This document shows, one piece after another, positions 12,386-22,500 of a stretch of DNA of 64,000 bases. Origin of the DNA: Lingula anatina (taxonomy: Eukaryota; Brachiopoda; Lingulata; Lingulida; Lingulidae); NCBI RefSeq assembly GCF_001039355.2, contig NW_019775790.1, positions 62,001 through 126,000 of the forward strand, in the 5' to 3' direction. The notes under the pieces were generated by a model. That model did not search any database, was not told the origin of the DNA, and saw only the letters and a program-made list of their open reading frames with translations. The translations under genes and the position numbers were made by a program. The stretch's first letter is position 1. Each line of letters opens with the position of its first letter.

Positions 12386-15300
12386 ACGTGCGTGTGTGCA
12401 AAATATGTAAGTGCATGTGTGCATATTTTGGTGTGTGTTTAGTCAATAACATCATAGATATAAAACTTAAATTTAACCAGTTCTTTTATTTTATGACTTG
12501 TTACAGTACAGCTGTATATATTATAAAGATAAATATAAAAATTAAAGCTGCTAGAATATCAAATAAGCACAGTTCAAATCATGTGGCATGCTCAGAAGAA
12601 AGACAAGAGTTGGAATTGCTTCTACTCTAGATCTTTAATTTATATCCTTTATTATTGATCAATAAATCTTTGACCATTTTAGTGGGTCAAGTTTGAGTGG
12701 TCATCTGGTGCACACTAGATACTCTGAAGGCTTGCTAGCCTCCTTATTCAAAGCACCCCCTGCTCTTGTGAGTTTGTTTGCTGTTGTGAATGTTTGTTGT
12801 TGTGAGTTTATTTGGTGTTGTGAGTTTGTTTGGTATTGTTTGTTTGGTTTTGTGAGTTTATTTGCTGTTGTGAGTTCCTTTGGTGTTGTGTGTTTGTTGT
12901 AAGTTTCATGTGTGTTGTTGTGTCGTCTGTTTGGTGTTGTGAAGATCTTGTGTGTTGTTTGATTGGTGTTATGAGTTTGTTTGGTGTTGTGAGTTTGGTG
13001 TTGTGAGTTTGTTTGGTATTGTGAGTTTGTTTGTTGTTACTTTCGTATTGTATTGTTTGTTTGGTGTTGTGAGTTTGGTATTGTGTTGTTTGTTTGGTGT
13101 TGTGAGTTCAGTTGGTGTTGTGAGTTTGTTTGGTGTTGTTAGTTTATTTGGTGTTGCTGTACGTGCTGTTTGTTAGGTGTTGTGTATTTGTTTTGTGTTG
13201 TTGTGTAGTTTGTTTTGTGTTGTGAGTTTCTTTGTTGTTACTTGTCCCTAGTGTTGTGACTTTTGTTTGGTGTTGTGACTTTCATGTGGTGTTGTACATA
13301 ATCCATACAAGCTTCAGACATTATTTTAATCAATTTGTTTTAATGGATTTTTCCATTTTCTTTAACTAGCCTTTTATATTCTATATTCATATTGCAGAGT
13401 CTAGTTAACATTAGTGGATTTTAGATTTAAATAAATATTATCATTATTATCATTGTTATTAACATGATTTGAGATTGAATTGATCATATGTATTTCATTT
13501 TACTTAAAGAATCGTATGATCCCTAAAATTACCAATTTTGGAAGATGTAAGCATCTGCATGCAGAGAATAATGCTGAAGGCAGTATCTCCGACCCAGGGG
13601 TGATCCCTGCAGATTTTGAGTGGTAAGTTCTCAAACAGATTTGAAGAAATTTAATGAAATAAATAAAAGTATAATTAGACAGGCATGCAAACAGACAGAT
13701 GTCTTATTGAAACAATATTTATCACTTGCCTTTTTGAATCATGATGTAGATATTTTGTCAAGGAGGGGGGTCAGGAAGTTTTGATCGTGGTTGTATTAAG
13801 TTTTTGTTTTATATATCATTTCTCTGATAGGCCATTTCTGAATTCAATGTAGATACAAAGGAAAAGGTTATTTTTTTCAATATAAGAATATTATTCTCAG
13901 GTATCCAATAGAAATTCTTCTGGATTTGGATCATCCATACATCTGTTGTAAAACTAGCAGCTACATGCTAGCAATGCTCTGCTGGCAAATGTTCAATGAA
14001 ATGAGTCCAAAGGATAGAAGAAGGCCTTTTGGTTGCGAACATGTAGATGAAGTAAGTTTAATTTCAAACTTTCATAAAATTTTAGCAAACTTTTTAATGT
14101 AAGACATGTTAGCCCTAATCTCTACAATGAGTTTTTTTACTTACTTAATAGTCACTTGATGTTTTAACTTAAAAGTTTTTGTAATATTGAGTAATCAGTT
14201 ACCTTTGCTATATAACTTTTAAATCAAGTGCTTGTAATGATAACTATTCTTTTAATAAATATAATAGTTTTCTTTAAGTTTGGAACATTCATCGTTGCAC
14301 CCCATAGCCAAACATCAAATCAAAGAATTTACAAAGCAATATCCATACCAACAAATGCATTTACTTGCATTGCCTTATGATTCTGATGTGGTGTGCAACT
14401 AGAAATATTATAAAACATTTTGTATATATAGCAGACATGTGTCATTCATGTGGCTCATTGCAGGTTTTTGTGTGTTCTCATTTTCTTAGGTGAAAGAACT
14501 GCTCCTGAAGAAAATCACACCAGAGCAGCCAACAGAATGTCCTGAGTGGTTATACCTTTGGATGAAAAAGGCCTGGAGAGATCTATCTGTCCGCCCTGCT
14601 TTGAAAACACTTATTGCTTGGTTAAAATCAAGGTAAAACATAAACAATAGCTCTATGCCTATGTCATTCAATGGCTTTGTTTCTTAGATATACATGTTCA
14701 TGTGTGGTCAAATCCTTTGATAAAATATTGTATTTTTTTTTTTGTATAATTTCAGAGAGAAGTTAGAAAATGAATATTTGAAGATATTTAAGAATGCAAC
14801 AGTTTTGAATGCTGTGACACTTACAGCACAGAAGACTTGCACAGAAGATGGTAAAAATACACATGATTCCACTGATAGATGCCTAGAAGAGGCACCTGAA
14901 TACTACTTGCAGGGTTTAATATGGTTTAAACCCACTATGGAAAACACAAATGCCTCTGAAAAATCCCTTCTTCAGACATATACATATGCATATTGCAAAA
15001 CAGCTACTGGTGAAGGTCAACATACTGGATGGCAACCACCAAATTATTATAGTTTTGTTGCAAGTCATAAGGAAGACGATTGCTCACTAAGTGGCAAGTG
15101 TTATGTTGGTGAGACAAAAACATGTCAGAACAAAAATACTGTGTCCCAAATGTCAAATTTATCGAACCCAATAATGGAAAAGACTGTCCAGCACCATTAC
15201 TTATCAATCCCAAGTTTTCCAAGACCAGAGTGTGAAAATGGAAATACACTTGGAAATCAACAGGAGGATGTTTATGAAGATATTGATACAGTTATGAACA

Positions 15301-16136
15301 ATAACAAACAAACTGATCAGGAAGTTCCCATTTTGACTGACATACAGAAATCATTACATATCAATGACAGTCCATTGATGATGTGCGCAGATTGTGCTTG
15401 CACAAATGGAAATGGTGAATACAAGACAACAGCACCACGCAACAGCATGACTGTTAACACTTCCCTTCCATGCGATGTTGAAAATGCCAGTGCATCGCAT
15501 CAGAAGACAGACATGGCTGTTGAGGAATTTTACAATGATGATTATGACTATGTGGATGAATCAACACAATATGAAAAATTACATGCAATTAATGGGGAGA
15601 ACACACCTTCTGATGATGAAGAACCAATTTACACAGAGTTAATTATAGATCCTATAGAGGAAGAGAACACTGAAAGTGCTGGCAAGAATTTCAGCACCCA
15701 ACCTCAGAACTTACAGGAATTCTCCACTGTGGATCAGGAGGCAAACGGAGATGTAGATGTTCATAGAAAGGAAATTTGGAACCCATGTGAAACTGTGTGG
15801 AAGCGTGGAGAAACAGTGAGGTGCCCTATACAGCGAGGCAGGCGGCCAAAATTTAAGGTAGACAGGACCAGAACAGAGGAACCAGGATGTTGTGATTATG
15901 TCAATCAAACTAGAAAACTAGATCAATCAACTACAGTCAACCAAGAAAAGAACAGTAAACCCTCTCAAAGTTTACCCAAGACCAGTCCAGAAACATTTGC
16001 AAATGACAGCTTAGGTGATGGAACCTCAAACAGTCTGAACAGCAATTTTTCTATTAGAGATACTGATACTGCAGATGATTACGATGATGTTTTCCCTGCA
16101 AACCTGAGTAAGCTATCACATCCAAGGACCAAATGA
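796..16136 (+). CDS. TIR / dual pseudokinase / tyrosine-tail signalling protein
   Basis: Nineteen exons keep one open frame by splice phase: 787-811, 2968-3015, 3710-4029, 4384-4552, 5802-5888, 6163-6899, 7268-7433, 7964-8907, 9261-9414, 9614-9681, 9927-9977, 10529-10564, 10898-10981, 11354-11479, 12160-12339, 13510-13622, 13901-14051, 14490-14632 and 14756-16136. From the ATG at 796 this gives 1657 residues. Order: TIR (about 26-175), unrecognised helical region (about 214-620), tyrosine-kinase-like pseudokinase 1 (about 620-880), pseudokinase 2 (about 930-1200) and a tyrosine-bearing acidic tail (1198-1657). No transmembrane segment is visible. Either the protein is cytosolic, or the gene continues upstream and this is the inner part of a receptor; the first exon is also open upstream of its ATG. 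Family knowledge makes a TIR protein with kinase-like folds a signalling scaffold, probably in innate immunity. That role is inferred. I recognise no named orthologue. Confidence 0.87.
2531..2559. repeat. T16G13 homopolymer junction
   Basis: Sixteen T are followed directly by thirteen G in intron 1. It lies immediately before a dispersed-repeat copy. Confidence 0.9.
2560..2769 (+). repeat. Dispersed repeat, copy 1 (intron 1)
   Basis: About 200 bp that recurs, diverged, at 11672-11846 in the same orientation. Shared blocks include TTGGCATTTTCAAGG, then GTGACTTT, a TTAAAATTGGTG-like block, TGCTGTTAA and CATTATGT. There is no coding potential. It may be a SINE or a non-autonomous DNA element; the class cannot be told from two copies. 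Confidence 0.7.
3710..4552 (+). other. TIR domain (TLR type), two exons
   Basis: Exons 3710-4029 and 4384-4552 encode a complete TIR fold of about 150 residues. Box 1 reads KYDLFICYTDED. The BB loop (box 2) reads FLPGRHNVV and keeps the proline-glycine pair of TLR/MyD88 TIRs. Then come LLVLTSNFVKTEWCKY, very close to the TLR1/2 NFVxSEWCxYE stretch, and a box-3-like GDFYRTLQFFI. The glutamate of the WCxxE motif, catalytic in SARM1-type NADase TIRs, is valine here (WCKYV). A protein-interaction TIR is therefore more likely than an enzyme. Confidence 0.93.
5160..5740. repeat. Mollusc-type interspersed repeat with internal tandem units
   Basis: The segment reads through a CCCCCC-containing stretch, a GTCGTTCGATCAGTCCGTCGG block, and then two units of about 147 bp (about 5394-5540 and 5541-5690). 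Both units begin GGGAGGTTTGTCATCA and carry GGTCA and AAGGTCA words. This pattern resembles abundant tandem elements in bivalve and gastropod genomes. It lies in the intron 4553-5801. The family assignment is from memory. Confidence 0.6.
6163..7963 (+). other. Unrecognised helical region between TIR and pseudokinase 1
   Basis: Exons 6163-6899 and 7268-7433 encode about 300 residues rich in Leu, Lys and Glu, with the look of a mainly alpha-helical solenoid or bundle (for example DADLKEIALKKLEGVLLEN, then LLTCILLHVWQQ, then MAYMLKKFKPNC). The hydrophobic runs are too short and too broken by polar residues for a convincing membrane span. An ARM/HEAT-like or death-fold-like arrangement is possible, but no motif proves it. 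The interval also includes the intron 7434-7963, which holds the 50-bp tandem repeat. Confidence 0.6.
7448..7547 (+). repeat. 50-bp tandem duplication
   Basis: Two nearly identical 50-bp copies; AAGAGAAATTCTGTATTG starts at 7451 and again at 7501. It lies in the intron just after the exon that ends at 7433. Confidence 0.85.
7964..9414 (+). other. Pseudokinase domain 1, tyrosine-kinase-like
   Basis: Exons 7964-8907 and 9261-9414 (about residues 515-880; the kinase fold starts near 620). Visible landmarks are a beta-3-like TAVILNTFK without the VAVK lysine, an alpha-C-like EEKLIKKLTHKNIPKL with its glutamate, and a hinge-like HFITERAKGENLQTFL. The catalytic loop is VLRNLSAQTI where HRDLAARNI is expected. 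IVNFQ replaces DFG. KIPVRCSAPEAF matches the tyrosine-kinase P(V/I)RWMAPE segment, EVYMFGCLLLEIFTLG matches the F-helix, and DKRPSF matches the final RPxF. Lysine, HRD aspartate and DFG aspartate are all missing, so catalysis is not expected. The glycine loop is also degenerate. Confidence 0.88.
11672..11846 (+). repeat. Dispersed repeat, copy 2 (intron 14)
   Basis: Second copy of the repeat at 2560-2769, same strand, inside the intron 11480-12159. It is shorter by small internal deletions. Confidence 0.7.
12353..12384. repeat. (TG)n microsatellite
   Basis: Sixteen TG units lie just inside the intron after the exon ending at 12339, followed by a degenerate TG-rich tail to about 12435. Confidence 0.9.
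12767..13295 (+). repeat. GTTGTGAGTTTGTTTGGT minisatellite
   Basis: About 530 bp built of diverged repeats of an 18-nt theme GTTGTGAGTTTGTTTGGT, with shorter variants such as GAGTTTGGT. The plus strand is almost free of A and C runs, so strand composition is strongly skewed. It lies in the intron 12340-13509, between the two halves of pseudokinase 2. Open frames through it (Leu/Phe/Cys/Val-rich) are artefacts of the repeat. Confidence 0.9.
14756..16136 (+). other. Last exon: acidic tail with tyrosine motifs
   Basis: A single 1381-nt exon encodes the last 460 residues (1198-1657), poor in hydrophobics and rich in Asn, Asp, Glu, Ser and Thr, so probably disordered. Tyrosines sit in SH2-ligand-like contexts: YEDI (15273-15284), a cluster YNDDYDYV just before YEKL (15570-15581), YTEL (15630-15641), YVNQ (15897-15908; a pYxN Grb2-type site) and YDDV near the end. 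YEKL and YTEL are separated by 16 residues, longer than the classic ITAM spacing of 6-12. The cluster YDYV plus YEKL has only 5 between. The stop codon is TGA at 16134. Confidence 0.85.
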
Positions 16137-16347
16137 TATACCATGTCATGATATGAAGGGTGATATTCACAGGTGATTGTTTCTTTATCCTTGTCTGCAT
16201 GGATCAAGAAACATAGATCTTGACTGATAAGACCAGGCGAAGACTAATTGATTGGGCTGGACGGCACCCAGAGCTTACTGCATGCACCCTTGCTCTGATA
16301 GGTCATGACAAGTAATAAGAGTAAAAAATGTTGACGCAAATGAATAG

Positions 16348-16567
16348 CCTCATAAGAGACACTGGGTTCTGTAGTGTTTAAAAAATGCAAACATTGATGG
16401 AAAACTGGGAGGAGTGGCACCAAATATTTTGTGCTTCACGTTGGTGTCCGATGCCCCCCTCACAAGAGACACTGGGTTCTGTAGTGTTTAAAAAATGCAA
16501 ACATTGATGGAAAACTGGGAGGAGTGGCACCAAATATTTTGTGCTTCACGTTGGTGTCCGATGCCCC
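16348..16567 (+). repeat. 110-bp tandem duplication in the 3' UTR
   Basis: Two nearly identical copies with a period of 110 bp: ACTGGGTTCTGTAGTG occurs at 16361 and 16471. Both end in a C run after GGTGTCCGATG, six C in the first copy and a long C tract (about 16 or more) in the second. The high identity suggests a recent event. Confidence 0.92.
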
Positions 16568-16730
16568 CCCCCCCCCCCCCCCGACTGGACTACACTCGAC
16601 TCAGTTATCATAGGGCATTTCAGAAAAATTATTTATTGTAAACATTGATTGTATTGTTTTGGAACCAATGGGTAATTATGATAAAGATAATGAAATGCTA
16701 TGAATTACCTTGCTCAATCAAAAGAAAGAA

Positions 16731-16736
16731 AATAAA
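16731..16736 (+). terminator. Candidate polyadenylation signal of the TIR gene
   Basis: AATAAA about 600 nt past the stop codon. A second candidate lies at 17001-17006; the sequence alone does not decide between them. Confidence 0.4.
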
Positions 16737-17488
16737 AATATTTTATGATTAATGATGTTTTTGCATTCTAAAATTTTAAATATCTATATTTTAAATCCTT
16801 AAGGTGTGTCTAGAGTAAGTGTTACTGTTGTTATTGGGGCATCTTTTTCCACGCAGCAGTATTTACGCAGCATTTTGTATTATGAATCCAACTATAAATG
16901 CCATGAGAGAAAGCATTTGTCATAAGTTAGCAAAGCCACATATGTTTAGTTCTTAATATGTACATTGCACTAGAATATAGCCATTGATATATTTTGTCAC
17001 AATAAAGATTTTTAATTTTGTAGACATCTGATTTTGAAAATATTTATAGTTTACAAAAGAAAGTTTTGTGTGTACATGTATATAATATTATATGCTTAGG
17101 CTTGTGACATATATGAAGTTTGAAGTTTCTAAATGAAGAAATGTACTATTTTAAATAGGTGTTATTATGCACAGTTTGATGTATTCTGATAATTTCTTAC
17201 ATATTGTCATCCATTGCCACAGAAATTGACTTCACAAAAAGATTAAAGATGTGATAACATAACAACAGGATGTAAGTGAAGATAACATATTTCAAGATGA
17301 AGGCTATAGGTTTCATAAGATCTATATATTTATATACATATTTCTATGTAGTTATATTTATGATTATTTATGTACTCTTGAGCTGCATTAATATTATTTA
17401 TTTTATTGTTTATATTTATTCATTGACAGCATACCCTATACTTGTAGATGTCTGAAGATTGTGCAGTTTTTATGTTAATGAAACCACT

Positions 17489-17560
17489 GGTTACATCACC
17501 ATAATGCATTACACTTTATATATTGGTTACATCACCATAATGCATTACACTTTATATATA
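17489..17560 (+). repeat. 36-bp tandem duplication
   Basis: Two copies beginning GGTTACATCACCATAATG at 17489 and 17525, followed by a short TA tract. Confidence 0.9.
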
Positions 17561-18154
17561 TATATATAACACATATTTTTTTTTTTTAGGAAAAACTGAG
17601 AAGAGTAAGTTCCTCTTACTTGACTCAGAACATTGGGCCTTCTCACCTACAAACATTTGCACACCATTTCTGTTTCACACATATGAAGTATTTGAGACTT
17701 TCAACAAAATTTTCATGATATTAGTAAAATTATATAGCAAAATTGTTTCCTTTAGTATGGTTTATATTTCTTTGTATTGAAGACTTTCAAAGTAAATGCC
17801 TTTAAAGATCAGCACCTACATCAACTGTACATTGCCTCACTTTCCATCAGTTGTCAGAAGACTGCCCCCAGAACCCATAATACAATACCATAGCTTTCCG
17901 CAAGGCAGATGTCTGAAGCCTATGCTCCTGTCACATTATAGCAATGTTCTTTTTCATATTAGTCAAATAAATTATTAAGACTTAACAGTAGGTTATGCAA
18001 TTTAATGGACACTGCAGGGCATAAGATTTGTTATAGCCTTGAGTAATGTTCATATGGTTGTGAAACTATTTACGAAATGGTGAATTTCATTGCAACTTAA
18101 AATGAAATGTTAGCATTTATGCTGTTATAATGTACAAGTATGAATGTGATGCTT

Positions 18155-18160
18155 TTTATT
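18155..18160 (-). terminator. BCL9: Candidate polyadenylation signal of BCL9
   Basis: AATAAA on the minus strand, about 1.4 kb past the stop codon. It is the first clear hexamer I find downstream of the BCL9 stop. Confidence 0.4.
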
Positions 18161-19556
18161 CTTTATATTCCTTTGTTTAAAAACTTTTTACTGTTATTTT
18201 TTACATAAAACTTATTATTAAAGAGTTGCCACTTAACTGGCATTTTTACGGTTATGTAGGTAAAATAAAACACAGGTTTTACTTAAGTCTTTTTAATGGC
18301 TCTCATTGAAAACTTATAAAAATATTTGACAGCTGCTACTATGTACAATGTGATGAAACAACCCTGGTGATATGGTTACAAAGAAGGTTCTGTGCCAATC
18401 AAATGCTTTAAATATACAGTGGGAGTCTTAACAGTAAAACCAACCCAGGTCCTGTGTACAAATACTTCACATAAAATACTGTTGGTTAAACTGACTCTTG
18501 TGTCAGTACAAATGAAAAAAAAAGTGCATAGCCATATCAAAATGATTTACATTGAGTCTATACATTATTAAGAACTATACAACATTGTTTGAATTTTAAA
18601 AAAAAATTAAAACAAATGAGAAATATGCATTTCTTTAATGTGTCACATGATCCTCATATTATCTCATCACATTCCTATTCAATATTAAAAATATATATAT
18701 AAAACCTTAATTTTCCCCCTGGCTTGCAATGATCTCATATGTAACATAACGTTTCCACCTGAATTGAGTATTTCAATAAAAATAGACCACAGTTACAAGG
18801 TAATTTCATTTATGAGTACAAGCGGTTTGTGGCCACATGGTACAAATGTAGTCCACATCAGTTTTAGAACCTATGGACTAATATAATAACAAACATAAGT
18901 AACAACGCCTCAAAGTAGATTATTGCACACTTAAATAACAGTATGATGGAACAAGAACCTGATGAAATGGGAAAATGAATAGAAATTACACAAATAAAAC
19001 ACTTCACACAATGATGCTCAAATTTGAATTTAAAGCTGAATTTCAACTGTGGTCAAATCTTTTTTTTTATCAAAAGGGCCATACAGTAGCATACAGAATT
19101 GTTTAACAAGACTGAATGCATTTAGAAAAAATCTGCCCTTTAATCGTCAACTTACAATGTGAAAAAAAAATCATCTCATTTTTATCTATATTCACAACAT
19201 GGTTTTTCTTTGATTTGTGGTTATTGTTCACAGCTATGCTTTGTATCAACAAGAGTAAAGTACTGATACATGAAAATGAATTATTTGTTCTTTGTAAACC
19301 ACCTCATAAATATATGGAAGTGTGCACTTCAGATCTGATATTAAAATTGCCCCTAAATATAACTAGAGACCAATCATAACCTCTGCCACAGTAGCTTTTT
19401 TAAATGCTTGTTTTGATATATGCTTAGGAACACATATTTCTTGAATGATGTCCAATATTGTAGAACTTAACAACCAGATTTAACCAAGAGCACAGCCTTA
19501 GTTCCCACTTTCCTTGAACAAAAGCTGATATCATCTACAGTGAAATCGTCTGACCA

Positions 19557-22500
19557 TCAAGGCATATTAGGCATCATATTCATGTACGGCTGATTGGGCA
19601 TGTTACCTGCCATGTTTGGGGGAGGCATCTGGCGTGGACGATTTTGTGCATAAAGTTGCTGTTGGAACTGGTGAAAATTGGCATTGTTATAATTTGGATT
19701 CCCACCATTAGGTGGCCCTAGCATACCAAAGTCTTGTGATCCCATCCTTGGAGATGGACTCCAACCAGGGGGCATCCCTGAGGAGCCCCCTGGAGGACCT
19801 CCTGGCATCCCCATGGGCAACCCCGATCCTGGACCCATCCCACCAGGTCCTGCTAGAGGTGGGGAGTGCATCACTTGGTTTCCTGGTGGCATTCCCATGC
19901 CAGGCTGTGGTCCTGGACCATTGTGGCCAAAAGGTGGCATGTCACCCCCTGGCCCTGGGTTTCCAGGCATCATCCCCATCATCCCCATATGCTGACCTTG
20001 CATGGCTCTACCTCCTCCTCGGCTCATCAGAGGGAAGCCCTGGTCTTGGGGCCCATCTGGGAAATAACTGAGTTTAGAAGAAGGTACTTTAGAGTCCATG
20101 TTAGCCAGTGGATTAGAGAACCTCTGCATCATATCAAAATGCGGCTGGTCTGGTGTTGGCCCTCCTGGTGCACCTGCCCTGATATGTGCTGATGGATTGG
20201 ACTGAGCAGGAGGGTTGGCAGGAAGGTACTGAATGGTATTGGGTGCCTTGGCTTGAATCTTCACATTAGCATTGCCCATACCCTGGGGAGGTGGACCTGG
20301 TGCCCTGTATCCTGGAGGTGTCTGTTGAGGTCTATCACCAGGTCCACCAGGAAAAGGAGGTCCCCTAGGCCCAGGGTAAGATCCCATGCTTTCGGGTTGA
20401 CCTGGAAAATGACCTCCAGGTCCCTGGAAGTGACCACTGCTGTTCTGGGGCATTCCATTGGGAAATGACCCCATGACCATGCTGGCAGATTGGTGGTTGG
20501 TTGGTGGAAATCTGCCCATCATTCCCTGCTGGCCTCCAGGAAAGTTCCCCATTCCTGGTGGAGAATCAAAGAACTGTCCTGGCCCCTGAGGTGTGTGGGG
20601 AGGGCCTCCAGGGAAAGGCCCTGAATTTTGTCTGCCCATAGGCCCAAAATCTTGCCCTGAATCCATGAAAGGCCCACCAGCTGCTTCTGGAAAAGGCCTG
20701 TGAGTAGGATCACCTTCCATTGTGCTCATGAATGGATGCTTTTCTGATACTGACGTTGCTGTCATAGCAACACTACTGTGCGGCATTGTGGGTGCCATAG
20801 ACATTGTCATTTGATTCATATCATTATTCATTTGCTGCACTTGCATAGTGGGATAGTTTCCAGGTGTAGTCACATTTTGAATGTTCAACTGTTGTATTGA
20901 CATTGTTGCATTTACGTATGTATTGTTAACGCTAGGAGTCTGTTGTGATGTGCCACAGCTTCCCTGTGGCATTTGTCCTTGGTTTAGATGATCTGGGAGG
21001 GGTGGGTGACCAGCAGTATTGGAGCTGGTGGAGCCTCCCACACTTCCTCCCTGGTTAGTACTTGCACTCTCCTGAACACTAGTCATTTGACTCTGAATTT
21101 GAATGTTATGAAAAGGTCCACCCTGCATCATGTTTTGTTGCATTTGATTGGATAAATGTTCCACTCCTTTGGCGAGATTAGCAAGACTGGCAGAGGTGAT
21201 GTTGGACATAGTGGACTTTGATGATGATGTGGTAGATGTGGATGTTGCACCAGCAGGACTGCTGCTGACCGGCGGAGGATCAAAGTGGGATAACCTACGA
21301 CCACCAGATGTCACCGACCTAGGAGAGGATATTGCTTCTGATGCTGGCATTGGGCTTTGGATGGATTGTGCCTGGCTGCTCTGACCTGTACTTGATATAG
21401 GGCTTGGCAGTGGTGCAGCTGTGGACATTGTAGGTGTGCCTGGTAAAGAACCATGCCGTGACCTTTGACCGCCTTTGGAACTTTGCACTGGCCCTGACAT
21501 TGGGCTTGCTATAGACTGCAGTGGTGAGTGGATATTCTGGTTGTGAGGATACTGATCTGACCTTGCTTGTTTTTGTGCAGGAGAGTCTGGTGGACCCTGA
21601 TAAGCAGTGTTCAATTGTTTGGTTATTGTTAACTCCTGGCCTTCATACTGATTCATATAATTCATTTGTTGCGGCGATGGAGTTGGTTGAAGATTTTTGT
21701 ACAAATCTTCAAAATCATCCCTTTCTCTTTTCCTCTTGGTAGACTGGGCATAGCTTGGTGGTGGTTTTGGAGGACCACTGACACTGGAGACTGGAGGAGG
21801 AGATGTGATCTGGAACTGCTCTGGATTGCCTACTTTCCCTATCATCACATTAGCATTCTTGGGTGGATTCGGTTGCCTCATCATGGGACCCATACCAGGA
21901 CCAAAGTTCTGCCCCATATTTCCCATCATTTCTAAAGAATTCCCAGGAGGGGGAGGTCCCTGAGGTCCAAACATCTGGTCAGGCATTGGGTGCCTGGGTA
22001 CTATTCCTCCCGGACCAGGTCCTGGGAACATGAAGTGGCCTTGTCCATCAGGGCCAGGTGACATATGACCATGTGGGGAGGTTAATGCTGGCCCTCCAGG
22101 GTGTGGTGACATCATGGGTCCACCATGGTGAGGGGAAGGTACAGGGCCACTGTGGTGGGGAGATGGCATTGGCCCCCCTGGGTGTGGGGAAGGCATGGGT
22201 CCACCTGGATGTGGGGATGGCATTGGGCCACCAGGGACTTGTCCACCTGGCATCATACCTCCTGGCATAGGTCCACCTGGCATCATCCCTACAGCTGGGT
22301 CAGGAGACTGCATGGGGCCTCCTGGGAGAGCAGGGGATGAGGTAGGGGACAAGGGAGGCATTCCCTGTCTTCGCTGAGATATAGAACTGTAGTAAGATGG
22401 AGGAGGACCCTGGGCAGAGTTTGGAGGAAAATTCATCCCTGGTTGACCTGGTGGTCCTGGTTGTCCACCTGGCTGACCATACATCTCCTGCATTTGCATC

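Larger units (their letters stand above)
3016..14755 (+). other. Other introns of the TIR gene
   Basis: Introns longer than about 300 bp lie at 3016-3709 (with a TTA microsatellite at 3538-3560), 4030-4383, 4553-5801, 6900-7267, 7434-7963, 8908-9260, 9978-10528, 10565-10897, 10982-11353, 11480-12159, 12340-13509 and 14052-14489. Apart from the repeats listed separately I see nothing in them. All have GT donors and AG acceptors. Confidence 0.7.
10898..14755 (+). other. Pseudokinase domain 2 (divergent)
   Basis: Exons 10898-10981 to 14490-14632 encode a second, more degenerate kinase-like fold (about residues 930-1197). The C-lobe is the clearest part. LLWDIRPECIFM lies at the catalytic loop; the Asp of HRD is kept but His, Arg and the loop Asn are not. 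KITNFGR lies at DFG, with Asn for Asp. SYMLAMLCWQMFN lies at the F-helix, and WRDLSVRPALKTLIAWL at the closing CWxxxPxxRPxF region. The N-lobe is short and lacks a recognisable glycine loop or VAVK lysine. With domain 1 this makes a tandem pair, as in JAK kinases, but here both members look inactive. Confidence 0.75.
16137..19556. other. Convergent 3' region between the TIR gene and BCL9
   Basis: This holds the 3' UTRs of two convergent genes. For the plus-strand gene, AATAAA lies at 16731-16736 and at 17001-17006. For the minus-strand gene, AATAAA (TTTATT on the plus strand) lies at 18155-18160, which would give BCL9 a 3' UTR of about 1.4 kb. Two tandem duplications are listed separately. 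No further gene is seen. Confidence 0.55.

Noticed and set aside
12148-12630. 160-codon plus-strand frame including a Cys/Val repeat
   Set aside because: Only 12160-12339 is the real exon; the rest reads through the donor into the TG microsatellite.
12693-13176. Hydrophobic Leu/Phe/Cys/Val frames that look membrane-like
   Set aside because: They are produced by the GTTGTGAGTTTGTTTGGT minisatellite.
17489-17560. Possible CRISPR-like or satellite array
   Set aside because: It has only two abutting 36-bp copies with no spacers, and the host is a eukaryote; it is a simple tandem duplication.
19712-20468. Plus-strand open frames inside the BCL9 large exon
   Set aside because: They are shadows of the GC-richer BCL9 coding sequence, with no splice or start context.
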